Translations under genes and position numbers: made by a program
In this document: one piece after another, positions 37,634 to 46,626 of the stretch
Numbering within the stretch: the first letter of the stretch is position 1
Layout of the letters: each line of letters opens with the position of its first letter
Assembly (NCBI RefSeq): GCF_004804275.1
Contig: NZ_STGI01000015.1
Coordinates: forward strand, 62,001-126,000
Source: Herbaspirillum sp. ST 5-3
GTDB taxonomy: Bacteria > Pseudomonadota > Gammaproteobacteria > Burkholderiales > Burkholderiaceae_D
Direction: 5' to 3'
DNA length: 64,000 nt
Notes under the pieces: model-generated
The model's input: the letters and a program-made list of their open reading frames with translations, nothing else
Databases searched by the model: none
What the model was told of the DNA's origin: nothing

Positions 37634-37679
37634 ACCTGTTCGGTATGTTTTGGGCATGCCAAAAACATACCGAACAGGT
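37634..37679. promoter_or_regulatory. 46-bp near-perfect palindrome at the protease promoter
   Basis: ACCTGTTCGGTATGTTTT (37634-37651) and its reverse complement (37662-37679) enclose GGCATGCC, itself a palindrome, with one central mismatch pair. It abuts the 5' side of the riboswitch aptamer, where the transcript should start, so a repressor or activator site is likely. No T-tract follows, which argues against a terminator. Confidence 0.75.
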
Positions 37680-37856
37680 TCTTACGATGCCGTCGTGGTT
37701 TGAATCACATGTGCATATTTCCATTGTGCATCGTAATTCTGGAAATGCAAATGAATCGCACGCGATTCCGGCTGTGGGGAGTCGCAGCGCGACAACAAGA
37801 TGTCGAACTGGAATTCAAAAGAGGAAAGGCGCGGGGCGTGAGATCGTGAGTCCTTG

Positions 37857-38921
37857 TCAATCGGCCAAGTCGGCCTGGCCTTCCAGCCATTCGCGCCACA
37901 CCGCCATCAGCACGGCGATGATCACAGGTCCGACGAACATGCCGACCAGGCCGAAGGCGGTGAAGCCGCCAATGACGCCGAACAGCACCAGCAGGAAAGG
38001 AATGTGCGAGGCGCTGCTGATCACCAGCGGGCGGATCAGATTGTCGACCCAGCTCACCACCAGCGAGCCCCACAGCAGCAGGCCGATACCCGCCCAGGTA
38101 TGGCCCGACAGCAGCAGCCAGACACCGAGCGAACCCCAGACCAGGGGCGTGCCGAAAGGCAGCAGCGCCACCAGCGCCGTGAGCGCGCCCAGCAGCGCCG
38201 GCGCGCGAATGCCGGCTGCCCAGTAACCGATGCCGGCCAGTATGCCCTGCGCCAGCGCGGTCAGCACCAGTCCGTACAGCACTGCCTTGGTGGTGCTGCC
38301 GATGGCAAACAGATAAGCGTCGGCGCGCGCTCCGATGAAGCGCCGCATCGCCGCGCGCACCTGGCTGAGCAGGATGTCGCCGTCGCGATAGACGAATACG
38401 ACGGTGAGCAAGGCGAAGGCCAGCTTGGCCGCATTGCGCCCGACGCCGCCGATCAGCTCGGTCAGCTCGCCGAACCAGCGCTGCGCCAGATCGAGTGCTT
38501 CGGTGCGCAGGGCGTAGGGATCGCCGGCGATGCGGTTGAAGATTTGCTGCAGGCGTTCGCCCAGCCAGGGAATTTCCAGCACGGCTTCCGGCAGGCGGCG
38601 CGGCCCCTGATTCAGATAGTTGGAGATGCCCTGCGCAGCGGAAATGAATTCGGTTTGCATCAGGCTGATCAGCCACAGCAGCGGCAGCACGAAGGAAGTC
38701 GTCAGCAGCAGGCTCATCAGCAGCGCGCTGCCGATCGCGTTATCGTGCAATGCATGACGCAGCCGCGCATACAAAGGCCAGGTGACATAGGCGAGGATCA
38801 GCGCCCACACCACCGGCGCAATGAACCATTGCATCACCAGGAAACCGAGAACGGACAGGCCGCCCAACGACAGCCAGAGCAGGACCGTGCGTGTGGTGGC
38901 GGATGGATCGCGTTCGATCAT
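37857..38921 (-). CDS. AI-2E family transporter (PerM/YdiK-like)
   Basis: This 354-residue inner-membrane protein has about seven or eight hydrophobic segments and a soluble central region between the second and third pair, the layout of the AI-2E exporter family. Segments such as FGTPLVWGSLGVWLLLSGHTWAG and GVIGGFTAFGLVGMFVGPVI are typical. Family members have been linked to quorum-signal or ion export; the substrate here is unknown. Confidence 0.9.
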   Translation of the reverse strand: MIERDPSATTRTVLLWLSLGGLSVLGFLVMQWFIAPVVWALILAYVTWPLYARLRHALHDNAIGSALLMSLLLTTSFVLPLLWLISLMQTEFISAAQGISNYLNQGPRRLPEAVLEIPWLGERLQQIFNRIAGDPYALRTEALDLAQRWFGELTELIGGVGRNAAKLAFALLTVVFVYRDGDILLSQVRAAMRRFIGARADAYLFAIGSTTKAVLYGLVLTALAQGILAGIGYWAAGIRAPALLGALTALVALLPFGTPLVWGSLGVWLLLSGHTWAGIGLLLWGSLVVSWVDNLIRPLVISSASHIPFLLVLFGVIGGFTAFGLVGMFVGPVIIAVLMAVWREWLEGQADLAD

Positions 38922-39347
38922 GATCGCGTGTGCTTGTTCTGTTCTCGTTCCCTTTCAGGTCATTATCACGCCGAAGGCGCGATGGCATCTCGACTTTTCG
39001 CAGACTTCTTGATCCTTGCGATGCGGCGCTGACATCCTCCCCCGTGCCGGGGGAGGAATTGTCTCTAGAACTCATTTCATCAATAGGAGGGCTCGCGAAG
39101 GTGGCCTGGACGGGTGCAGTGCAAGGCGCGACGCGACGCGCAGGGTGGCCCCCTGCGCTAGCGCCGCAACGCCGCAATGCGCCGTCCAGACCACCTTCCC
39201 GGAGGGTTCGCACCAGAATCGGCGCTGGCGGTGTTGTGCCGGCCGGCGCTCCGGTCCTTGCAAATAGCCCCGCTATTTGACGCGTCGCACGCCTTGCCAG
39301 CACCGATTCTGGTGCGAACGCGAACCCGCCTATTGATGAAATGAGTT
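38922..39347. other. Intergenic region containing the MITE-like element
   Basis: Of this 426-base gap, 39065-39347 is the MITE-like element. The remaining 38922-39064 is the upstream region of the AI-2E exporter gene and shows no recognisable gene or RNA. Confidence 0.7.
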
Positions 39348-39351
39348 CTAG
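39065..39351. mobile_element. MITE-like element with CTAG target duplication
   Basis: Ends AACTCATTTCATCAATAGG are perfect terminal inverted repeats, flanked on both sides by CTAG. The interior holds no gene but two further hairpins: 39097-39113 with 39182-39198, and 39206-39229 with 39296-39319, plus the short palindrome CAAATAGC/GCTATTTG near 39261-39279. This is the structure of a non-autonomous inverted-repeat transposable element. CTAG duplication is known for some IS701- and IS5-related transposases; no transposase is present here. Confidence 0.85.
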
Positions 39352-39644
39352 TGATCCAGGCGGCGCAGTGCCGTGCGTCCAACACGATCGACCGCACGAT
39401 TGATCGCGATGTACATATCGGCTTCGGTATCCTCGGCAACAACATCGGGCATGCCATTCAGCACGAGGTGCACGGTGCAGCGCTTGTCGATGCCGCCGCG
39501 CGGTCCGTTGATGTCGGCCAGTCGCACCGTCACCTGCTGCACCTGGTCAGCCGCGTGCTTCAGCGCAAAATGCAGTCGGCGCTGGGCATGCTCGGCAAGC
39601 GCATTGGTCAGTTCAAATCCTTGGGCGCGGACATCGACTCTCAT
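39348..39644 (-). CDS. hpf: Ribosome hibernation promoting factor (short HPF/YfiA family)
   Basis: This 98-residue protein has the HPF/RaiA fold: MRVDVRAQGFELTNALAEHAQRRLHFAL, then VTVRLADINGPRGG and the C-terminal DMYIAINRAVDRVGRTALRRL. It would bind the 30S subunit in stationary phase. GGAG precedes the ATG at 39644. The stop codon TAG lies in the CTAG that borders the MITE-like element, so the insertion set or preserved the 3' end. Confidence 0.92.
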   Translation of the reverse strand: MRVDVRAQGFELTNALAEHAQRRLHFALKHAADQVQQVTVRLADINGPRGGIDKRCTVHLVLNGMPDVVAEDTEADMYIAINRAVDRVGRTALRRLDH

Positions 39645-39729
39645 GACGGACTCCTTCGTGTTGGGTGAATCGGCCGTTTGCTGCCGGCCTTGCATTCAAT
39701 CTAGTCCACAGGAAACCCGTTTAAAATTC

Positions 39730-39764
39730 GAATATGATGTCTTTTCAATTCGAAAAATTCGAAT
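39730..39764. promoter_or_regulatory. Repeated ATTCGAA boxes before the LysR-type gene
   Basis: AAATTCGAA-type boxes recur at about 39725, 39747 and 39757 in the divergent hpf/LysR gap, including the inverted pair ATTCGAAAAATTCGAAT. This is typical of a LysR-type autoregulatory site; the binding protein is inferred. Confidence 0.5.
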
Positions 39765-39768
39765 CATC

Positions 39769-40671
39769 ATGAGCACGATCAATTACAAGCACCTGCATTA
39801 CTTCTGGGTCGTCGCCAAGTGCGGCGGCATCGGCCGCGCCGGCGAGCAGCTGCACCTGACGCCGCAGACCATCAGCGGCCAGATCGGCATGCTGGAAGAA
39901 GCGCTGGGCACAACCTTGTTCGACCGCGTCGGCCGGCGACTGGAGCTCAACGATACCGGGCGCATGGTATTCAGCTATGCGGATGAGATCTTTACGCTGG
40001 GCGAGGAACTGGAGGACATGCTGCGCAATCGTCCCGGCGGCCGTCCCTTGCAGTTCACCGTAGGCGTGGTCGATTCGCTGCAGAAATCGATCGTGCGCCT
40101 GCTGCTCGAACCCGCCTTGAACCTGCCCGAAACCCTGCGCATCGTTTGCCGCGAAGGCAAGCTCGACACGCTGCTGGCCGGGCTGGCGATCCGCGGACTG
40201 GATATCGTGCTTGCCGATGGTCCGATGCCTCCCAACAGCAACGTGCGCGGCTTCAGCCATTTGCTGGGCGAATGCGGCGTGGCCTTCTTTGCAGCGCCCG
40301 CATTGGCCAGACGCCACAGGAAGGCGTTTCCGCACAGCCTCGACGGTGCCCCCTTCCTGCTGCCGGGCGAGGATGCGGCGCTGCGCCCGCGCCTGTTGCG
40401 ATGGTTCGGCAAGGAGCGCATCCGGCCACGCATCGTCGGTGAATTCGATGATGGAGCGCTGCTCAAGGAATTCGGCGAAGCCGGCGTTGGCATCTTCGCA
40501 GCACCCATTGCCGTCGCCGCGCAAGTAAAAAAACAGTACGGCGTGCAGGAAATCGGCCGCACCGACGCCCTCACCGAACAGTTCTATGCGATCTCGGTGG
40601 AACGGCGTCTTTCCCATCCGGCCGTGCTTGCCATCAGCACAGCGGCGCAGAAGCGCGTGGCATCGATCTGA
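39769..40671 (+). CDS. nhaR: LysR family regulator, NhaR-like
   Basis: This 300-residue LysR protein begins INYKHLHYFWVVAKCGGIGRAGEQLHLTPQTISGQI, the distinctive NhaR winged-helix sequence, followed by a substrate-binding-like effector domain. NhaR activates sodium/proton antiporter and biofilm genes in enterobacteria in response to Na+. No nhaA is adjacent, so its targets are elsewhere. It is divergent from hpf. Confidence 0.88.
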   Translation: MSTINYKHLHYFWVVAKCGGIGRAGEQLHLTPQTISGQIGMLEEALGTTLFDRVGRRLELNDTGRMVFSYADEIFTLGEELEDMLRNRPGGRPLQFTVGVVDSLQKSIVRLLLEPALNLPETLRIVCREGKLDTLLAGLAIRGLDIVLADGPMPPNSNVRGFSHLLGECGVAFFAAPALARRHRKAFPHSLDGAPFLLPGEDAALRPRLLRWFGKERIRPRIVGEFDDGALLKEFGEAGVGIFAAPIAVAAQVKKQYGVQEIGRTDALTEQFYAISVERRLSHPAVLAISTAAQKRVASI

Positions 40672-40821
40672 CACACAATACGGTGCTGTCTGGAATCTTG
40701 ATCTGGGACAAGGAAATCGGCGCGCGCTTGGCGCACTGTTGCAGGGTTCAGTGCCATTTCCCTCATTACCGTGCGCCGTGCGAACAAGCCGGCGCAGCTT
40801 GCCCATCGAGGCCGGACCTGC

Positions 40822-41748
40822 ATGCTACCCGCTTACATTTCGCACAACGACTGCAGCCAGCATGAGATGGGCGCATTTCATCCGGAATGCCCGGAGCGCA
40901 TCGCAGCCATCCGCAAGCAGTTGCTGGCCGAAGGCGTGCTGGACTTCATGCAGCTCCACGACGCGCCGCTGGCAACCGCGGAGCAACTCGCGCGCGCCCA
41001 CACCATGGCGCATGTGCGCGAACTGGCGGCCAAGTCACCGCGCGAAGCTTACGAGCAGGTCGATCCTGACACCTGGATGAATCCGCATTCCTACCGCGCG
41101 GCATTGCGTGCCGCCGGCGCGGTGGTGAAGGCAACCGACCTCGTGCTGCGCGGCGCCGCGCCGGTCGCATTTTGCAACATCCGGCCTCCCGGGCATCATG
41201 CGGAACGCGACTCCGCCGGCGGCTTCTGCTTTTTCAACAACATCGCTGTCGGCATTCGCCATGCGCTGGACGCACACCGCATCAAGCGCGTCGCGCTGAT
41301 CGACTTCGACGTCCATCACGGCAATGGCAGCGAAGACATCCTGCATGACGATCCGCGCGTACTCATGTGCTCCACCTACGAGGAAAACCTTTATCCGTTT
41401 TCCGGCCGCGAACCCATGGGCCCGAACATGGTCAATGTCGGGTTGCCGCCGCATTCGGGCGGCACCGCGTTTCGCGCAGCGGTCGAATCCCATTGGATCC
41501 CCGCGCTCGACGCATTCCAGCCCGAATTGCTGTTCATTTCGGCAGGCTTTGACGGCCATCTCGAAGACGACATCAGCAACCTGAGACTGGTCGAGGCGGA
41601 CTACGCATGGGTCACACGGCAAGTGATGCAAGTCGCGGCACGCCACGCCAAGGGACGCGTCGTGTCCTGCCTGGAAGGCGGCTATGCATTGCCGGCCCTC
41701 GCACGCAGCGTCGCCGCGCATGTGAAAGTTTTGATTGGAGCAGATTAA
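40822..41748 (+). CDS. Histone deacetylase family protein (class II-like)
   Basis: This 308-residue protein has the arginase/deacetylase zinc-site motifs RPPGHHAERDSAGGFCFFNN, LIDFDVHHGNGSEDI and SAGFDGHLED, and the C-terminal EGGYAL. Bacterial members deacetylate acylated amines or protein lysines. It lies just before a Pat-type acetyltransferase gene, so a lysine acetylation/deacetylation pair is possible. The start at 40822 gives the family N-terminus AYISHNDCSQHEMG. Confidence 0.93.
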   Translation: MLPAYISHNDCSQHEMGAFHPECPERIAAIRKQLLAEGVLDFMQLHDAPLATAEQLARAHTMAHVRELAAKSPREAYEQVDPDTWMNPHSYRAALRAAGAVVKATDLVLRGAAPVAFCNIRPPGHHAERDSAGGFCFFNNIAVGIRHALDAHRIKRVALIDFDVHHGNGSEDILHDDPRVLMCSTYEENLYPFSGREPMGPNMVNVGLPPHSGGTAFRAAVESHWIPALDAFQPELLFISAGFDGHLEDDISNLRLVEADYAWVTRQVMQVAARHAKGRVVSCLEGGYALPALARSVAAHVKVLIGAD

Positions 41749-41882
41749 AGAATCAGCAATGCCGATCAGCCAGGGGCAGATCGCGCCTGGATGACCCTCC
41801 GCTTTGGGCTGCCGAAGAGACAAACAGCAGACAACAGAACCTGCGATACTGAACAATAACCCTATATGACGATTAGCAAAAC

Positions 41883-44561
41883 ATGGACAAGCATTACCTC
41901 ACCCCCCTCTTCTCCCCAGGCTCGATCGTCGTCTTCGCCGGCGACATCAGCGCCCCGGAAACGCAAACCGGCCCCGGCCGCCTGATCACCGAACAACTGC
42001 GCGACGGCAGCTACAAGGCTCCCGTCACCTTCCTCGACATCGGCATGACCGGCACGCTAAGCGACCTCGCGCAATCGCGATCCGACCTCGCCATCATCGC
42101 CCTGCCATCCGAGCAACTGACCGCCGCGCTCGAAGTCGCGGCCCGCATCCAGAGCAAGACCGCGCTGATCATTTCCAGCGGCGTCGATGCCAAGCTGGCC
42201 GCCGAATTGCAGGCGATCGCCAGGCAGCACGGCATCCATCTGCTCGGCCCCAATTGCATGGGTTTCCAGCGCCCGCACCTCGGCCTGAACGCGAGTGCGC
42301 TCGGCTCGCTCGCGCGTTCCGGCTCGCTGGCGCTGGTCTCGCAATCCGGCGCGCTGACTTCATCGATCCTCGACTGGGCCGTCAAGAACGGCGTCGGTTT
42401 TTCCTCGGTGGTCTCGCTCGGCGCCAATACCGCCGTCGATGTGGCGCAAGTGCTCGACTTCCTGGCGGAGGACCGCTCGACGCAAAGCATCGTGGTCTAC
42501 CTCGAAGGCATTCGCAACGCGCGGCGCTTCATGAGCGCGCTGCGTGCCGCCGCCAACGCCAAGCCGGTGATCGTGCTGAAGGCCGGGCGCAAACCGGCCG
42601 GCGAGAAAGCGGCGCTCACCCATTCCGGCGCCATCGTCGGCAGTGACGACGTATTCGACGCCGCGCTGCAACGCGCCGGCGCGGTGCGGGTGCGCACCTT
42701 CGTGCAACTGTTCTCCGCGGCCAAGGGGCTGTCGGGGCGCAATCTGCCGGTCGGCAAACGCATCGCCATCATCACCAACGGCGGCGGGCCCGGCGTGCTG
42801 GCGGCCGACTGGGCCAATGAGCTTGGCCTCGAACTGGCCGCGCTGCCGCCGCAAGCCGCAACCGAACTGGCACCGCAACTGTCGCCGCTGGCCTGTCTGC
42901 AATCCCTGATCGATCTGGCCGAAGACGCCGATGCCGCACATTACCGCGCAGCCATCAAGGTTTGCGCATCGAGCAATGGCATCGACGGCATCCTGGTGAT
43001 CCTGTCGCCCAAGCCGGGACTCGATACCACCGCCGTCGCGCAAGCGCTGGCCGATCTGCATCCGTCCGTCGGCAAGCCGCTCGTCACCTGCTGGATGGGC
43101 GATGAACGCGCGGTCGAAGCGCGCAAGGTCCTGACGGCCGCCGCCATTCCGACCTACCGCACGCCGGAAGCGGCGGTCGATGCCTTCAACAACATCGCGT
43201 CCTTCCATCGCAACCAGCAACTGCTGCATCAGACCCCGCCGCCCTTGTCCGCGCTGGCCAAGCCGGACCTGGAGGGCGCGCGCATTCTGGTGGAAAGCGT
43301 GCTGGCCGAACGGCGCAGGGTGCTGACCGAGATGGAATCGAAGGCGCTGCTGTCGGCCTTCCATATCCCGATCACGAAAACGATACTGGCACGCTCGGCG
43401 AGCGAGGCGATCCTGGTCGCCAACCAGCTCGGCTATCCGGTCGCGCTCAAGATCGACTCGCCCGACATCGCGCACAAATCCGATGTGCAGGGCGTGGCGC
43501 TCAACCTGCACAACGCGGCATCGGTGCGCGACACCTGGCATGACATGATGGCCACTGTCAGCCGCTTGCGGCCGGATGCGCGCATCAATGGCGTGACGAT
43601 CCAGAACATGTCGGGCAAGCCGCTGGGCCGCGAGCTGTACATCGGCGTCAGCACCGACGAGCCTTTCGGCCCGGTGATCTCGTTCGGCGCCGGCGGCACC
43701 ATGATCGAACTGATCGCCGACCGCGCGATCGAACTGCCGCCGCTCAACCAGTTTCTCGCGCAGCGCCTGATCGACCGTGCGCGCTCGGCGGAGACGCTGG
43801 GCAACTGGCGCGGCGCGCCGCCGGCCGACCGCGAGGCGCTGGAGCAGATTCTGCTGCGCGTATCGGAAATGGTGTGCGCGCTGCCGCAACTGCGTGAAAT
43901 GGACATCAATCCGGTGATTGTCGACGAAGCCGGCGCGCTGGTGGTCGACGCGCGCATCGTGATCGATCACGCTCCGGCCGGCACCGACAACTACAACCAT
44001 CTCGCGATCCTGCCGTATCCGTCGTCGCAAGAACAGGAATGGCCGCTGCGCGGCGGCGGACATTACACGGTGCGGCCGGTCCATCCCGACGACGCACAGA
44101 TGCTGCAGGATTTCGTGCGCCGCATGTCTCCGGAAAGCCGCTATTTCCGTTTCGTGTCGACCATGCGCGAGCTGTCGCTGAAGATGCTGGCACGCTTCAC
44201 GCTGATCGATTACGACCGCGAAATGGCGCTGGTGGCGATCCTGCGCGAACGCACGCCGAACGCCGATGGCGGCTTCACCGAAACCGAGCGCATCATCGGC
44301 GTGTCGCGCTATGTCACCAACCCGGACCTGACCACCTGCGAATTTTCACTGGCGGTCGCCGACGATTTCAACGGCAAGGGCGTGGGATCGCGCATGATGC
44401 TCTCCATCATGGACGTGGCGCGCAGCAAGGGCTTGTCGCAGGTCGAGGGCCTGGTGCTGACCAATAATGCACCGATGCTCAAGCTGATGCGCAGTCTCGA
44501 CTTCGAGATCAGGAAATACGAGGAAGATCCCGATTTCCGCTTGTGCGTGCGGGTGCTTTAG
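41883..44561 (+). CDS. Pat-type protein acetyltransferase: acyl-CoA synthetase (NDP-forming)-like plus GNAT
   Basis: This 892-residue protein joins a CoA-binding/succinyl-CoA-ligase-like region (about 1-460, with GPNCMGFQRP and LTHSGAIVGSDDVFDAAL), an ATP-grasp-like region (about 470-700, with PVALKIDSPDIAHKSDVQGV) and a C-terminal GNAT domain (about 720-892, with GKGVGSRMMLSIMDVARSKGL). This is the layout of Pat/YfiQ, which acetylates lysines of acyl-CoA synthetases and other proteins. It follows a deacetylase-fold gene by 134 bases. Confidence 0.93.
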   Translation: MDKHYLTPLFSPGSIVVFAGDISAPETQTGPGRLITEQLRDGSYKAPVTFLDIGMTGTLSDLAQSRSDLAIIALPSEQLTAALEVAARIQSKTALIISSGVDAKLAAELQAIARQHGIHLLGPNCMGFQRPHLGLNASALGSLARSGSLALVSQSGALTSSILDWAVKNGVGFSSVVSLGANTAVDVAQVLDFLAEDRSTQSIVVYLEGIRNARRFMSALRAAANAKPVIVLKAGRKPAGEKAALTHSGAIVGSDDVFDAALQRAGAVRVRTFVQLFSAAKGLSGRNLPVGKRIAIITNGGGPGVLAADWANELGLELAALPPQAATELAPQLSPLACLQSLIDLAEDADAAHYRAAIKVCASSNGIDGILVILSPKPGLDTTAVAQALADLHPSVGKPLVTCWMGDERAVEARKVLTAAAIPTYRTPEAAVDAFNNIASFHRNQQLLHQTPPPLSALAKPDLEGARILVESVLAERRRVLTEMESKALLSAFHIPITKTILARSASEAILVANQLGYPVALKIDSPDIAHKSDVQGVALNLHNAASVRDTWHDMMATVSRLRPDARINGVTIQNMSGKPLGRELYIGVSTDEPFGPVISFGAGGTMIELIADRAIELPPLNQFLAQRLIDRARSAETLGNWRGAPPADREALEQILLRVSEMVCALPQLREMDINPVIVDEAGALVVDARIVIDHAPAGTDNYNHLAILPYPSSQEQEWPLRGGGHYTVRPVHPDDAQMLQDFVRRMSPESRYFRFVSTMRELSLKMLARFTLIDYDREMALVAILRERTPNADGGFTETERIIGVSRYVTNPDLTTCEFSLAVADDFNGKGVGSRMMLSIMDVARSKGLSQVEGLVLTNNAPMLKLMRSLDFEIRKYEEDPDFRLCVRVL

Positions 44562-44586
44562 ACCTCGTGTATTGACCTGCCCGCGA

Positions 44587-45495
44587 TTACTTCGCGTGGC
44601 AGGTCATGCATAGCTTGCTCCCCGCATTCGAGACGCGCAGGAAGGTCGGGAAGAAGTCGCTGTCGCGGCCTGCCGAAGGAACGCCGTGCGGGTCGTGGCA
44701 GGACGCGCATTCCACCTGCACCTTGCCATTGGTGACGTACAGGCGGATGTCGCCGCTGTCCATGCTGCCGCTGTTGTTGGTGTCAAAAAAGCGCGCCGCA
44801 CCCTGCGAACCGCTGGGTGCATTGAAGTCGGTGCCAGGCCCGTTTTTGGATGGGAAGGTGACGCCCACCGGATGGTCGTTCCTCAGATCGGTGCCGATGG
44901 CGGCGACCGTGAAGTCGGTTGCGCCCGCGCCGAGGAAGCCGGCACCCGTCGAATGGCAGGCCAGGCATTCGCCCTGTGTCAGGCGCAAGTGCACCGACGC
45001 ATTCTGCCCGCGCGGATTGACCCAGGTGTTGAGGAAGGAATCGTTCTGCGTGGTTTCCTGCGCCTTCAAATAACGACCCGAGCCAGGCATGTTGATGATG
45101 GAATCGACTGCGGTCTGGCCATCATGGCATGACAGGCAAGCCAGTGAATTGTTGCCCGGCTGGGAAACCTCACCCTGCAGCGTCTGCGTGCCGAGCTGAT
45201 TGTAGGTGGTATAGGTTGTCACCTTCATGGTGCGGTTCCACAACGGCAGGTTGGTCGTAGTGTTGGCGCCGTGAGGCGTGTGGCAATAGACGCAGATCTC
45301 CTGGTAGTCGTTGCGGTAGTTGTCCATCATCGCGCCGCTCGGCCCGCCCGCAACCTGCCGCTGCGTCAGGTTGTGCCGCGTATTGCTGATGCTGCCCCGG
45401 TTGCTGAACTTGGTCGTCAGGTCGCCGGCTCCGTAGGCAAGGCCGAAGACGCTTCCGAGCAGCAGGAATGCAACAATGATTTTTCGCAGTGTCAT
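44587..45495 (-). CDS. Exported five-haem cytochrome c
   Basis: This 302-residue protein has a signal peptide (about 1-22) and five CxxCH haem sites: CVYCH (68-72), CLSCH (120-124), CLACH (177-181), CASCH (263-267) and CMTCH (296-300). An acidic loop at about 238-249 (DTNNSGSMDSGD) looks like an EF-hand or dockerin calcium loop. The protein is probably periplasmic or surface-associated and moves electrons. It lies 18 bases downstream of an NHL-repeat lipoprotein. Confidence 0.92.
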   Translation of the reverse strand: MTLRKIIVAFLLLGSVFGLAYGAGDLTTKFSNRGSISNTRHNLTQRQVAGGPSGAMMDNYRNDYQEICVYCHTPHGANTTTNLPLWNRTMKVTTYTTYNQLGTQTLQGEVSQPGNNSLACLSCHDGQTAVDSIINMPGSGRYLKAQETTQNDSFLNTWVNPRGQNASVHLRLTQGECLACHSTGAGFLGAGATDFTVAAIGTDLRNDHPVGVTFPSKNGPGTDFNAPSGSQGAARFFDTNNSGSMDSGDIRLYVTNGKVQVECASCHDPHGVPSAGRDSDFFPTFLRVSNAGSKLCMTCHAK

Positions 45496-45513
45496 TTGTC
45501 TCCGATGTCCGTA

Positions 45514-46626
45514 TTATTTCGCCGCCTGCAGGATCTTGTTGCCCTCGGCCTCGCTCAAGCGGCGAATGACTTCCACTTTGTTGAACAACTGGTCCACCAC
45601 ATATACCCGCCCGGTCTCGTCGACCGAGATACCGCTCAGCAGGCCGTACTGACCGGGACGGCTGTCGCGGCTGGCCTCGCCCACCGTCAGCAGCAATTGC
45701 CCGTCCGGCCTGAAGATCTGAAAATTATTGAAGCTGGCGTCGCTTACATAGACATTGCCGTCATTATCGACGGCGATGCCGCGCGGACGCGCCAGGTTGC
45801 CCGGATTGACACCAGGGCTGCCGAAGGCGCGCAGGAACTTGCCGTCGCGGTCGAATGCCTGCACCCGGAAATTTCCCGAGTCCAGCACGTACAGCGTGCC
45901 GTCAGGGGCGACCGCGCCTTGCAGCGGTACATTGAACTGGCCGTCGGCGCGGCCGCGCGTGCCGATCACCTTCAGCTTCCTGCCTTCCTTGTCGTACACC
46001 ACCACGCAATGCTGGTCGCTCTCGTTATCGGAGCGGTCGATCGCATAGATCCGTTCGCCGTCGGGACTGACCGCGACGCCGGTCGGCCGCTCCAGGTCGG
46101 CCGGCCCGCCGATGGCGCGCTGGAACAGGCCGAGCTGGTCGTACACGATCACTTGCCGACGCTTGCTGTCGGCCACATAGACATTCATCTCCGCATCGAG
46201 CGCCAGCCCCGCGGGTTGCTGCAGCGTGCCGGGCTGGCGCAGGCCGAAACGAAAGACCTTGCGCCGCGGGACATCGAAGACGACGATCGACCTGGTGCGG
46301 GTGTCGGCCACGAAAATGTTGCCGTTGCGCGCTACCACTGCCGCCGGTTTTTCGAACACCGGTGTGTCCGCCATCGACTTGAGGCCGGTCAGTTCGATCA
46401 TCATCTTTTCCGTGCCCTGCTCCGGCGCACGGATGTCAGCGGCGGAGCGCAGCACCGTCTCGTAGGCAAAGCGCGGACGGTCCGGCGGTTGCGGCCACAA
46501 TGTGCGCCGCGCAGGCTTGGCCGCCTGGTCGGGCATTACCGCGCAGGCCGCGAGCAGCACAGCGCATGCAAGCACGGAAAATCGCGGAGCGCATAAGAAG
46601 CGCAGAAGACGCAGGCCCGTCGCCAT
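45514..46626 (-). CDS. NHL-repeat lipoprotein
   Basis: This 370-residue protein has a lipoprotein signal with lipobox LLAAC (Cys28) and at least five NHL-type beta-propeller repeats, for example QQPAGLALDAEMNVYVADSKRR, ERPTGVAVSPDGERIYAIDRSD and ARPRGIAVDNDGNVYVSDASFN. NHL propellers serve as binding scaffolds. It is co-transcribed with a multihaem cytochrome, a pairing also seen in metal-reducing bacteria, so it may anchor the cytochrome to the outer membrane (inference). Confidence 0.9.
   Translation of the reverse strand: MATGLRLLRFLCAPRFSVLACAVLLAACAVMPDQAAKPARRTLWPQPPDRPRFAYETVLRSAADIRAPEQGTEKMMIELTGLKSMADTPVFEKPAAVVARNGNIFVADTRTRSIVVFDVPRRKVFRFGLRQPGTLQQPAGLALDAEMNVYVADSKRRQVIVYDQLGLFQRAIGGPADLERPTGVAVSPDGERIYAIDRSDNESDQHCVVVYDKEGRKLKVIGTRGRADGQFNVPLQGAVAPDGTLYVLDSGNFRVQAFDRDGKFLRAFGSPGVNPGNLARPRGIAVDNDGNVYVSDASFNNFQIFRPDGQLLLTVGEASRDSRPGQYGLLSGISVDETGRVYVVDQLFNKVEVIRRLSEAEGNKILQAAK

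Larger units (their letters stand above)
37473..37856. other. Regulatory intergenic region upstream of the protease
   Basis: This 384-base gap contains the GEMM-I aptamer, a GC-rich stem followed by TTTTT near 37504-37520 that could be its terminator, and a 46-bp palindrome. The part between the palindrome and the AI-2E exporter stop (37680-37856) shows nothing I can identify. Confidence 0.7.

Noticed and set aside
37634-37679. Palindrome as an intrinsic terminator of the AI-2E exporter gene
   Set aside because: No T-tract follows on either strand and the distance from the exporter stop is about 180 bases; an operator is more plausible.
38922-39351. A complete insertion sequence in the hpf upstream gap
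   Set aside because: The inverted-repeat-bounded element is only 287 bases and has no open frame resembling a transposase.
42360-44084. 574-codon minus-strand frame antisense to the Pat-type gene
   Set aside because: It lies inside a fully recognisable gene and has no start context or domain.
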